A DNA stretch of 23,502 nt. Source: Tilletiaria anomala UBC 951. Lineage: Eukaryota > Basidiomycota > Exobasidiomycetes > Georgefischeriales > Tilletiariaceae. The notes below the pieces were generated by a model, which worked only from the letters and a program-made list of their open reading frames with translations, had not been told where the DNA came from and searched no databases. Below are positions 1-9,188 of this stretch, piece by piece. Positions within the stretch are counted from its first letter, which is position 1. Each line of letters opens with the position of its first letter. The translations under genes were made by a program, and so were the position numbers. The DNA is taken from NCBI RefSeq assembly GCF_000711695.1, contig NW_013546852.1:1-23502 (forward strand), written 5' to 3'.

Positions 1-95
1 TTTTGGTAGACAGGTCTGTTCCTTCAGAGAACAGAGTACTGGAAGCAGAGGGACCAGTGTTCGAGTCGCTTTCTGGACGGAGACTCCAATGAATT
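1..95. repeat. Terminal direct repeat, left copy
   Basis: Positions 1-95 are identical, base for base, to positions 23408-23502. The right copy is preceded by one more T. The repeat carries a 6-bp hairpin (CTGTTC, 7-nt loop, GAACAG) and a second 5-bp pairing (ACTGG with CCAGT). An exact repeat at the very ends of a sequence is what an assembler leaves when the path closes on itself, but a real tandem or dispersed repeat is also possible. Confidence 0.97.
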
Positions 96-2655
96 CGTTG
101 GGGACTAGGCATTGATGTGATGACATACGGGTGACTACTATTTGGGCGATGCGAGAAGAGTTGTCGCACACACAAGATGTGCTGCACACGCCAAACAAGG
201 GTGCTGATTGATGGAAACTGGCCACGATCGGTGGGTGCTACTATTGGAACTGCAGCTGAACCCTTCGACTGCCGCTCCTGGTAACGACGGTCGACCAGTG
301 ACACATTTCGCTTCCAAGTTTGCCTGCATGGCCTCTGATGCCTGATGCCCACGCTTGGCACTGTGATGTGGTGCCGCCCGAATTAAGACTCATCGCAGAA
401 GGTTTAAAACAATCAGGGCTTTGCACGACTTCCAGGCGCGAAGCGGGAAGAATTTAGTGAGTCACAATGCGAGTGGTGGGTGAATTGCAACTTTCCAGGC
501 TCTTTGGTGGTAAACACGAATAACGGTAAGGGTAACGATTTGGAAAGAATCAAAAGGTCAAATCAGCAAATTTGCCCTATCTGCATCTCCAAGTACACAC
601 TCGGACATGCACTAGAACATGTATGTATGTGTAGATACATACGCACAAACACGATACATACTTTGCTGAGCATTATTTTAGAGCTCAGTGCTCAGACTCA
701 GATGCGCAGGTCCCAGATTCAGCTTCCGCTGTACTATGAACGATGCATGTCCATATTCACAATTCAATAAATACATTTATACATATTCACGATTATACAT
801 ACACTATCAAGCTGGTTTCAAACAACCGACCATGCACTAGAGTCCAGCAAGTTGGGTGTTCAGGACTCCAGGCCCCATGAGCGTCTCCCAGCTTTCGGAT
901 TTCGGTTCAGACCGCGGCAGACCATAACAGACCGTGGCGTAACGTTAGCGTAACTGAAAGTCAGCGTTTTAGCACGTTAGCAGCTTTCAAGCCTTCAGCA
1001 TGAACGCATGATGGTTCACGAATAGCAATTGCTTCAAACACACCTGTGAATACTCGACCGCGCTAACTTTATATCCTATCACTTTGCTAGTGAACCTTTC
1101 TTGTTGAAACACTGTGAGCGAAGCTGTATCAGGCCCCTTGTTGATGAAGAAGGTCGTGAACCGTGAAGCGTGAAACGTGAACTGTGAAATGATGTGAAAT
1201 GTGGGTGTGTGAACGTTGGAACGTGAAAGGTTTGAAGTTGAACGTTGGATGAGCGTGGAGATTTGATATTCGAAACGTTGTGATGCATCACATCTACAGA
1301 TTGAAGAGGCAAAGTCTGGTCAGGTCTAGCAGGGCTTGGCCAAACCAGCCCAGTGTAGGTCAGCGGAGTCGAATCAAGACGTGGCTTGAAAGCGCAAGTG
1401 TTGCATCTGTTGCGTTGTTGCATTTGCAGGCGGGTAAAATTGTTGGCACCAGAACAGATGACACAACAAAACACCTGCAGAACGCGAGTGCAGAAACTTG
1501 AAAGCGCCCCTCTGCTGTCACAGGAGTTGCCACCGGTATGCCAAAGCAGTGCGTATATGTAGAGCAGATCAGGGCTTTGCAAGAATCAGTGCAGCTGGGA
1601 ACTTCAGGGCAGGTCAGGGGCGAAGGCGAGGCGCAGGGCGCACGCTGCATCCCCCTCATGCTCAATTTGAATTGCGGATCCGACGACAAGCACGGCTGAA
1701 AGTGATCGAACAAGAACTTTCCGGAAAGGGCCACAACCCTAAAGCTGCGCCTTGGTGCATTCAAAGGGTCTCAGAGTGAAACCCTCACGCTTGTTTGACG
1801 CTTTTGACTGCTTCATGCTGAGACTCCTATCTACGAAGACCATGTCTCGCACTGGTGAAAGGGTTCAGGCGCTCAAGTGTCATTGGAGAGGATGGTATTG
1901 TGAATGCACGAAACGATGAATGATCGAGAACCGAGAACGCGGGCGCTGGACGAATTGCAGATTGGTGCATATGGACCACGGGATTCTTCACGGGTCAAGC
2001 CTGACATTTGTCTGACGCCCAACAGTGGATCACGGCGTCATTGCACTCCTCGCACCCCCGTAGGGAGCCTAGGCATCTGCCTATAACCAGACCCTTCGCG
2101 AGTCCATAAGAAGAGTGGCCAGTCATGGCGCGTAAAGGTGCGAGGTGCACATTGAGCACGTATAACCGTTTGATCAGCCCGGGCAGTACGGCGGGTGGCC
2201 GTCAAATTCATTGCAAAGAAAACAATCAGGTAGTCGTTGGTATTGAGTGAGAACACCTGATGACGGCAAGGCAGAACACCGATACTCATCGGTAAACCGG
2301 TTGTGGTGAGCTAACTACTAGGCAACAAAGCCAGTGGTGTGTGAAGTGTGATGCTACAGATGCAATGCGAATGCTAACGATGTCCACTGAGAGCGGGGAG
2401 GACCTTGGGGATGCAGGCAGCGCTGAGGCGCACGCGATGTGTCCTAGAGAAAATGAGAACGCACACCGCATACGAAGCCTGTGTTTGTCAACGTATCTAT
2501 CGTATAGATCCAGTCTGCGACGCAGAGTCGAGCAAGACGGTCGATGCGTGTCCGGAAGCGAATCGGGCATGTAGACTCCGATCAACACATCTCAAAACCT
2601 TTGACCGCCCGATGGAAAACCAGCTGCGCACCCGCTGTGCGCTCGGCGTGGCAGT
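96..2655. other. Gene-free interval, left end
   Basis: No reading frame here resembles a known protein; the open frames are short and of odd composition. I see no rRNA, tRNA or snRNA signature. Positions about 590-815 are AT-rich, with alternating TATGTATG/ACATAC stretches and a segment near 765-800 rich in TTTATAC-like words. Positions 1155-1199 hold a 7-nt repeat. A 14-mer shared by 412-425 and 1568-1581 is about what chance gives. If the window is circular, this interval joins 22772-23407. Confidence 0.6.
1155..1199. repeat. 7-nt tandem repeat, CGTGAAN
   Basis: Five head-to-tail 7-mers lie at 1155-1189: CGTGAAC, CGTGAAG, CGTGAAA, CGTGAAC, TGTGAAA. After a 3-nt slip another TGTGAAA follows (1193-1199), and looser copies continue to about 1230 (TGTGAAC, CGTGAAA). 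On the other strand the unit is TTCACGN. Similar CGTGAA-type intergenic repeats are, from memory, common in smut fungi. No function can be assigned. Confidence 0.7.
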
Positions 2656-3940
2656 TCAATACGCTTCCTCAGCCGACTCGCGAACTAACCGCCGAACCTT
2701 TTTCTTATACCCAGGAAAGTCTTCCCGCACCTGCTTGGCAGCGTCGACGTTCGCCGGGCTGTCCGTGTTGGGCTTATCCGAGGACAGCAGGCTGATGACA
2801 GACAGCAAGATCGACTCCACGCTGTGCACCGGCATCCACCGCTCGCCGGCATCCTCATAGCCGTATTGGTCCGCGCCAGGCGCGTGCAGGATCGAGATAC
2901 AGACTGTGCCGTCATCATAGACTATAGCAATGACATGGTGCGGAGATCCAAAGGCATGGATCAGTCCGAAAGTCTTCTGAAGCAATAAAGGGAGAATCTG
3001 ACTTACTGTTCGGATGCCACATCTTGGTGAGGAATTTCATCTTGGGTGGAAGAAGCGGGTACTCGGGCGGGAAGATCAGCTCTGCGCGAAGGAATCCTCC
3101 CTCGTACAGTGTGTCGTTCGGCCCAATGATCATGATCTCCCACTGCAGAGAGACAGACCCAGTCAGTTCAGAGCTTCCGGATCAAAGGAGCGGGAAAGGG
3201 ATGCTCCGTCGCCGCCTGAGCACGCCTTGACTGATATGAGTTGAGCCCTCCCACATCCCAGATAAGACTTCTGGAAGGCAGTTTACGTCCGGCCCGACAG
3301 GCACATACGCGCAATGCCGCCAGTCCTACTTTGAGCTCCCTCGCTGCTACCGCGGCATGGCCTTCTAATACATCTGAAGCAGAGCGAGAAGGCCTGCTAC
3401 GTTCGCAAGTAGACCGATGCATAATGGCTAGCGACCGATCCACACTTACTTCGTACAAATTGCTCTCATCTTTCAGGCCAGCGCTGAAGCCGTCAACCGG
3501 GTCTGTGTTAACGGACACAGGTAAGACGTGTAGCCGATGGGAAGGCGCACGGCAAAATGTCAAGACCAGAAGAAATGATTTTGTGCCCAAGTTTGAGCCG
3601 GAAGGAAGTGGCATGGATAAGGGTGCATGTCGATTGAGGGATTGGACGTGAGCATTTGGGGACGCAGGTGTCCAAGAACAGAATCAAGAGTAGGCATAGA
3701 GAGAAAATCACAGGTAGGGTCAGTATACTTGCCACACAAGGATGCGTTATTCATGACAAGGCCGGCCTTAACAAGCAGATAGCCAGTGCTACCGGCGTCG
3801 TGGTGTACCAGCAGGTGGCAAGCGCCGCTGACAGGGCCGACGCGTTAGGAAACGGAGGAGTTCTTGGGCGACTCACGTTTCCGAAGCTCTTGCAGTTGCC
3901 GCTTGAGCAGTAATGTATTGCCACTCGGTGATGCCGACAT
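2656..3940 (-). CDS. Ubiquitin-conjugating enzyme E2, UBE2G1 type
   Basis: Exons (minus strand): 3877-3940, 3450-3502, 3007-3142 and 2656-2921, giving 172 aa with consistent phases; human UBE2G1 is about 170 aa. The enzyme takes ubiquitin from E1 as a thioester and passes it to substrates with an E3. The protein opens with a helix carrying LLLKRQLQELRK. The motif HPVDGFSAGL follows, then DTLYEGG, the YPLLPPKMKF strand and WHPN. The catalytic cysteine is C92 in DDGTVCISILH. The loop after it (APGADQYGYEDAGERW) is the insertion typical of the UBE2G/Cdc34 group. The ending SPANVDAAK fits UBE2G1 better than UBE2G2/Ubc7. Start context is good (A at -3). Introns 1 and 2 (374 and 307 nt) are long for this window; intron 3 is 85 nt. 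The first exon overlaps the end of another same-strand ORF. Confidence 0.95.
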
Positions 3941-4387
3941 CTTGTTGCATCAGTCGTTCAAATCTAGGTGGAAGCCAGACCTTCGGTCTCTTTGATCGGG
4001 AATGAGCAGAGAAAGAGAGCCGCTGTAGGAAAACAAGTGCGAAATGCTTCTTGGGGTGTAAGCTAATCATGCAAAGCGTGGAGCAAGAGAACAAAGGGAG
4101 GCATCGTTGAATGCCGGAAAGCAGAGAAAAAGCAAACGAAATGGGAAGAGTGAGTCCGAGAGCCCTGCTGCCTCTAGCGATCAGGCGAGCATTAACGGAA
4201 GAACGGCGGTACTCACCTCGCGCTCCGTCTTGGTCGGCACAGTTCTCCGGCCGCTGGCGAGTCTTTCTTTCGCCTTCTGAAGAGACCCCTTGAAGGCTGT
4301 TGACTTGTGCTGATGCTTGCTTTCGACAGTCAGACAATTCACACTGCTGAAAGATGTAACCCTCGAGGTCAAACTGGTGGCCATCAT
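3873..4387 (-). CDS. Small basic protein, possibly mitochondrial, overlapping the E2 start
   Basis: I do not recognise this family. Two exons fit well: 4217-4387 and 3873-4022. They are joined in phase 0 across a 194-nt intron with GTGAGT donor and TTTTCCTACAG acceptor. Product 106 aa. It begins MMATSLTSRVTSFSS, a Ser/Thr/Arg-rich, acid-free start like a mitochondrial targeting peptide. A very basic stretch follows (KGSLQKAKERLASGRR), then KRPKVWLPPRFERLM. The second ATG has A at -3 and G at +4. The last 68 nt overlap E2 exon 1 in another frame, and the TGA uses bases of the E2 intron-1 donor. If that intron is spliced, the frame reaches another TGA at 3495-3493, giving 108 aa. It could be a protein on a bicistronic mRNA, an upstream ORF in the E2 leader, or chance. 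About two thirds of exon-1 codons end in G or C, mildly favouring coding. Confidence 0.45.
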
Positions 4388-4915
4388 ATCATTGCATTGT
4401 TTGCGGTGGGGGCACACGCCGTCAAGCACCCACAAATTCTGACTTAGGATGCCTCTGGTCACTATCTGGCTCGCCCCCTGGCCATAGTTCATCACAGCCA
4501 ACAGGGCCACAGGCCAGCCACCAGAGCCCAGAGTTACGTTACACTGCCCAACCACCGAGACATAGGTTGGTACCTTAGGGTTGCCCCGTCAGGGCGGAAC
4601 GCGTTCTCACTTGGTGAAGTGCAATTAGATTCGTGCGGCGTCCCTACAACTTTTTCTCGTTCCAGTGTTGCATATAGATGAGTTTGGGTGGACCTCGTAT
4701 ACAGGCAAACGAGGTGAATACGCAAGGACACAAGAGGCGGCTGGATCGAGCTGAGGACAGCTAACTACTGAGTCGAAACCACCCAGAGAAGCGAGTGGGG
4801 ACGGGAGGTGGAAACTGCCAAAAATCTGCGGTTACACTTTGCAAGGAGTGAGCCCGGCTCCGGCATATAGACCCTTAGGTAGTGTACGCTTGCGCAAACA
4901 AGAGGCACACTAGCC
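4388..4915. promoter_or_regulatory. Divergent promoter region, E2/upstream ORF and RPC2
   Basis: These 528 nt separate the leftward E2/upstream-ORF unit from rightward RPC2 and must hold both promoters. The minus-strand frame of the upstream ORF stays open to 4555, so a longer start there cannot be excluded. I see no clear TATA box or named operator. Confidence 0.5.
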
Positions 4916-7900
4916 ATGCCTCGAGCCGCGCCAACTGCTCGGCGTGGTAAAGTCACCAAGCGCGAGGATGGGGAGAAAGCCGAGCCAGCCACCGCAGAGG
5001 CAGCGTTTCAGGAGGCAGAGGGTGTCGAAGCACACATGGATCAGGACGTCGATATGCCGGCAGAAGCACCTGAGTGCGAGCCCGATCAGGGCGTCCATGC
5101 AGCAGCAGCTGCTGATGAGATGAACATCGACAGTGAACCTGTACATTCGCGTGCCAAAGGCTCCCAGCCCGCTAATGCGGAAACCCTGACCCAGCTACCC
5201 GGCAGCATCAAGGAAATGGCAAATGCATTGGCTTCAGCAAAAGGACCGGGCGGAGGCCCCAAATATGACTCGGCTGCGTTTCTGCAAGAGATGCACGAGG
5301 CGAGCAAGCTTGGCTTGTCATCATTTGATGCGCTGTCTGCGCTCAAAGCGAACATGCTGAACGGAAAAGGAATTATGGAGCCGATCAAAGAGGTTCAAGA
5401 CAAATGGCAACTTCTACCCGCCTTCCTGCAAGTCAAGGGTCTTGTTAAGCAGCACATCGATAGCTTCAATTACTTTGTCGATGTTGGCCTTAAGCAGATT
5501 CTGAAAGCGAACAGTGAGGTCCGGTCGGACATTGATCCGAAATTTTACTGGCGCTACACAGATATTTACGTTGGCCAACCGCAGCGCCCAGGGGGCAGCG
5601 AGCAAGATTTCGACGTCCACGGCGGCGGCGGCGGCGGCGGAAACAAGCGCAGCTACAGGGGGGTCTTTTCGCCACAGGAATGCCGCTTGCGCGACATTAC
5701 CTACTCTGCACCGATCTTTGTTGACGTTGAATACACTCGTGGCGGGAAGATTATCAGGCGGAGGCACATTGAAATCGGGCGAATTCCGATCATGCTCCGA
5801 AGCAATAAATGCGTGTTGGCGGGCAAGACCGAGAAAGAGCTTGCGCAGCTCAACGAATGTCCGCTGGACCCCGGTGGATACTTCGTGGTCAAGGGGACGG
5901 AGAAGGTTATCCTGGTCCAAGAACAGCTGAGCAAGAATAGAATCATTGTCGAAGCAGACACAAAAAAGGGAATCGTATTGGCTAGTGTGACCAGGTGAGT
6001 CTGTCACACTAGGGATATGTTCGTCACGCTGTCGTATCGTTTCTGACCTCTCTCTGCAATTGCAGTTCGACGGCAGAGAGAAAGTCAAAGTCGTATGTGG
6101 TGACCAAGAACAAGCAGATCTACTTGCGGCACAACTCGATCACCGAAGACGTTCCAATTGCGATCGCCTTCAAGGCTCTTGGCGTCACGACGGACAGGGA
6201 GATTGTCGAGCTTGCTGCTGGCCCTAATGAGGAGTTCCGAGAGCTGTTCGCCACCAGCCTGGAAGAGGCTGCCAAGCTCAGGGTTTTCACAAAGCGACAA
6301 GCGTTAGACTACATCGGCCGCAAGGTACGGCGCAACACACGACCCGGCGCGATGAGAAAGCCTACATATGAAGAGGCGATTGACGTGCTCGCAACTGTCG
6401 TCATTGCTCACGTCCCAGTTGACAACCTCAATTTCCGCCCCAAAGCGATCTTCCTGTCGACCATGGTTCGCCGAGTACTGATGTGCATGCAAGACGAAAA
6501 GCAAGTGGATGACCGCGACTATGTTGGCAACAAGAGGCTTGAGCTCGCCGGGCAGCTGCTCTCGCTGCTGTTTGAAGATTTGTTCAAGAGGTACAACTAC
6601 GACCTGAAGGTCGCGTTCGACAAAGTGATGAAGAAGCCGCATCGCACGTCGGAATTTGACGCCAACCACCACCGGCAGTACCACACGGATCACATCACCT
6701 CTGGCTTTGTGCGAGCGATCAGCACAGGTAACTGGAACTTGAAGCGATTCAAAATGGAGCGAGCGGGCATTACGCACGTCCTTTCGCGTCTGAGCTACGT
6801 TGCAGCGCTGGGTATGATGACGCGCATCAGTTCACAGTTCGAAAAGACGCGCAAGGTCTCTGGTCCACGTGCATTGCAGCCGAGTCAATGGGGCATGCTC
6901 TGTCCGTCGGATACGCCGGAAGGAGAGGCGTGTGGTCTGGTCAAGAACTTGGCACTCATGACACACATCACCACAGAGATCGAAGAGAAGCCGCTCGAGA
7001 CGCTTGCCTTCATGCTCGGTGTCGAAGATGCCAGCCTGCTGACCGGCGCAGAGATGTATCGTCCCGACTCGTACCTTGTTTACCTCAACGGCGTCGTCAT
7101 CGGGCTCACGCGCTATCCAGTACGCTTCGTCACGGCTTTCCGCAAGCTCCGGCGTGCTGGGCGCATATCTGAGTTCGTCTCCATCTACACCAACAGCCAT
7201 CAGCAAGCTGTGCACATAGCTTCGGACGCTGGCCGCATCTGTCGCCCGATGATCATTGTCGAAAAGGGTCAGCCAAAAGTGCGGCGAGAGCATATTTTAT
7301 CTCTGCAGCGAGGTGATATGACCTTCGACGATTTTTTGGCTGCAGGCCTGATTGAATATCTCGACGTCAACGAGGAGAATGACTCGTATATCGCTCTGTA
7401 TGAGCGTGAGATCATTCCGGCAACGACCCATCTCGAGATCGAGCCGTTCACCATCCTCGGGGCGGTGGCTGGGTTGATTCCATACCCGCATCACAATCAG
7501 TCGCCGCGAAACACATATCAATGTGCTATGGGTAAACAGGCCATTGGTGCGATCGCATACAACCAACTCAACCGTATCGACACGCTGCTGTATCTCATGG
7601 TCTATCCACAGCAACCGATGGTCAAGACCAAAACGATCGAGCTGATCGGGTACGACCGTCTACCAGCAGGCCAGAACGCCATGGTCGCGGTCATGTCCTA
7701 CTCAGGGTACGACATTGAAGACGCTCTCGTCCTGAACAAAGCGTCCGTCGATCGAGGATTTGGTCGCTGCCAGGTGATGAAGAAGACGACTGTGCAGTTG
7801 CGTACCTACAACAATGGTTCGCACGATCGCATCGGTGATGTCCCCAAAGACGCCAACGGCGAGGTGCCGCGCAAGTATGAGATGCTCGGCGTCGACGGGC

Positions 7901-9019
7901 TGCCCGAAGTGGGAGCCGAGGTCAGGGAGGGTCACGTGTACATCAACAAGCAGTCGCCGACGACGGCCAACGACACTTCCGACTCAGGTATGGTCGCTAA
8001 CGAGTCGCAGACAGTTTATCGTTCGAGTGGCGCGACGTACAAACTTAAGACGCCATCTTACATTGACCAGGTGATGATCACCGACTCTGATGGAGACCAA
8101 CAGATTATCAAAGCGCTCCTCCGCCAGACACGCCGGCCCGAGCTGGGCGACAAGTTCTCCAGTCGTCATGGACAGAAAGGTGTTTGCGGCCTGATCTCGC
8201 CGCAGGCAGACATGCCGTTCACCGACCAAGGCATTAACCCTGATGTCATTATGAACCCGCACGGGTTCCCCTCGCGTATGACGGTCGGCAAGATGATTGA
8301 GCTGCTTGCAGGGAAGGCGGGCGTGATCACGGGCCAGTTGCAGTACGGCACGGCGTTCGGCGGCTCGAAGGTGGAGGACATGAGCCGGCTGCTGATCGAG
8401 AACGGGTTCAGCTACTCTGGCAAAGACTTTTTGACGAGCGGCATCACAGGAGAGCCGATGGAGGCGTACGTCTACTTTGGGCCAATCTACTATCAAAAGC
8501 TGAAGCACATGGTTATGGACAAAATGCATGCACGTGCGCGTGGCCCGCGCGCTATCCTTACGCGCCAACCTACCGAGGGTCGTTCGCGGGATGGAGGTCT
8601 GCGTTTGGGAGAGATGGAGCGCGACTGTCTGATTGGATATGGTGCGTCCCGGCCACTTCATAGCACCTCTTCATTAGTATGCGATTGACCACTTACTTGT
8701 CCTCTTGGTCCTCTGCAGGCGCAACGCAGCTTCTGCTCGAACGGCTGATGATTTCGTCGGACGAGTTTCCCGTTGACGTGTGTCAGAGCTGCGGATTGCT
8801 TGGGTACAACGGCTACTGCAGTTACTGCAAGAGCAGCAAGGCGGTTTCTAACATCAAAATTCCGTATGCCACCAAGCTCCTGTTCCAGGAGCTGATGGCC
8901 ATGCAGGTCGTCCCGAGGCTTGTGCTTGAGGTGGGTCTCAGTTCGCGCTTCCTGCTGGTGCCGAATGTACCATCCATTGACGTTCCCACCGCCTTTCATT
9001 CCTGCAGGATGCCGTCTAA
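4916..9019 (+). CDS. RPC2: DNA-directed RNA polymerase III subunit RPC2 (second-largest subunit)
   Basis: Exons 4916-5994, 6066-8641, 8719-8930 and 9008-9019 give 1292 aa; introns are 71, 77 and 77 nt. This catalytic beta-like subunit of nuclear RNA polymerase III makes tRNA, 5S rRNA and U6. Conserved sequence starts near residue 163 ([19 protein letters not shown]). The fork region shows [13 protein letters not shown] at 639-651. The hybrid-binding region shows [13 protein letters not shown] at 906-918 and [12 protein letters not shown] at 1054-1065. The C-terminal zinc ribbon uses C1240, C1243, C1252 and C1255. The family is usually about 1130-1150 aa; the excess is mainly an acidic, Ala-rich N-terminal extension of about 130 aa plus a run of eight glycines near residue 238. 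The last exon encodes only DAV and stop; continuing exon 3 past its GTGGGT donor would add an unrelated tail. RPC2 rather than RPB2/RPA2 is called from overall similarity. Confidence 0.97.
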
Positions 9020-9188
9020 AACAAGCTAATGCGTCTCGATAGATCCAGCGCCTCCTTTGCAAGTACCATTGTAGCATACGTTGCATTACACCACGACAAC
9101 CGCACTGCCTCGAAAATAATGTGCAATACCTTTCTATGATAGCGACAGGAACAACAAGAAAAATGGGATGACACGCAGAGCACCCGCA

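Noticed and set aside
4-75. tRNA-like gene in the terminal repeat: A-box-like TGGTAGACAGG, a 6-bp arm with 7-nt loop CTTCAGA (UCA in anticodon position, as in selenocysteine tRNA) and B-box-like GTTCGAGTC
   Set aside because: No acceptor stem can be formed with the upstream or downstream bases, the T-stem needs a wobble pair, and the variable-arm pairing shares bases with the T-stem. The boxes are short enough to occur by chance.
412-1581. 14-mer ATCAGGGCTTTGCA at 412-425 and 1568-1581
   Set aside because: About one such 14-base match is expected by chance among all position pairs in a window of this size, and the flanks do not match.
1079-1582. 167-aa open frame on the minus strand
   Set aside because: No domain is recognisable, and part of it is simply the translated CGTGAAN repeat.
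7984-8661. 225-aa open frame opposite RPC2, with similar antisense frames elsewhere in RPC2, ALO1 and CBF1
   Set aside because: They are antisense shadows caused by GC-rich codon bias in conserved genes.
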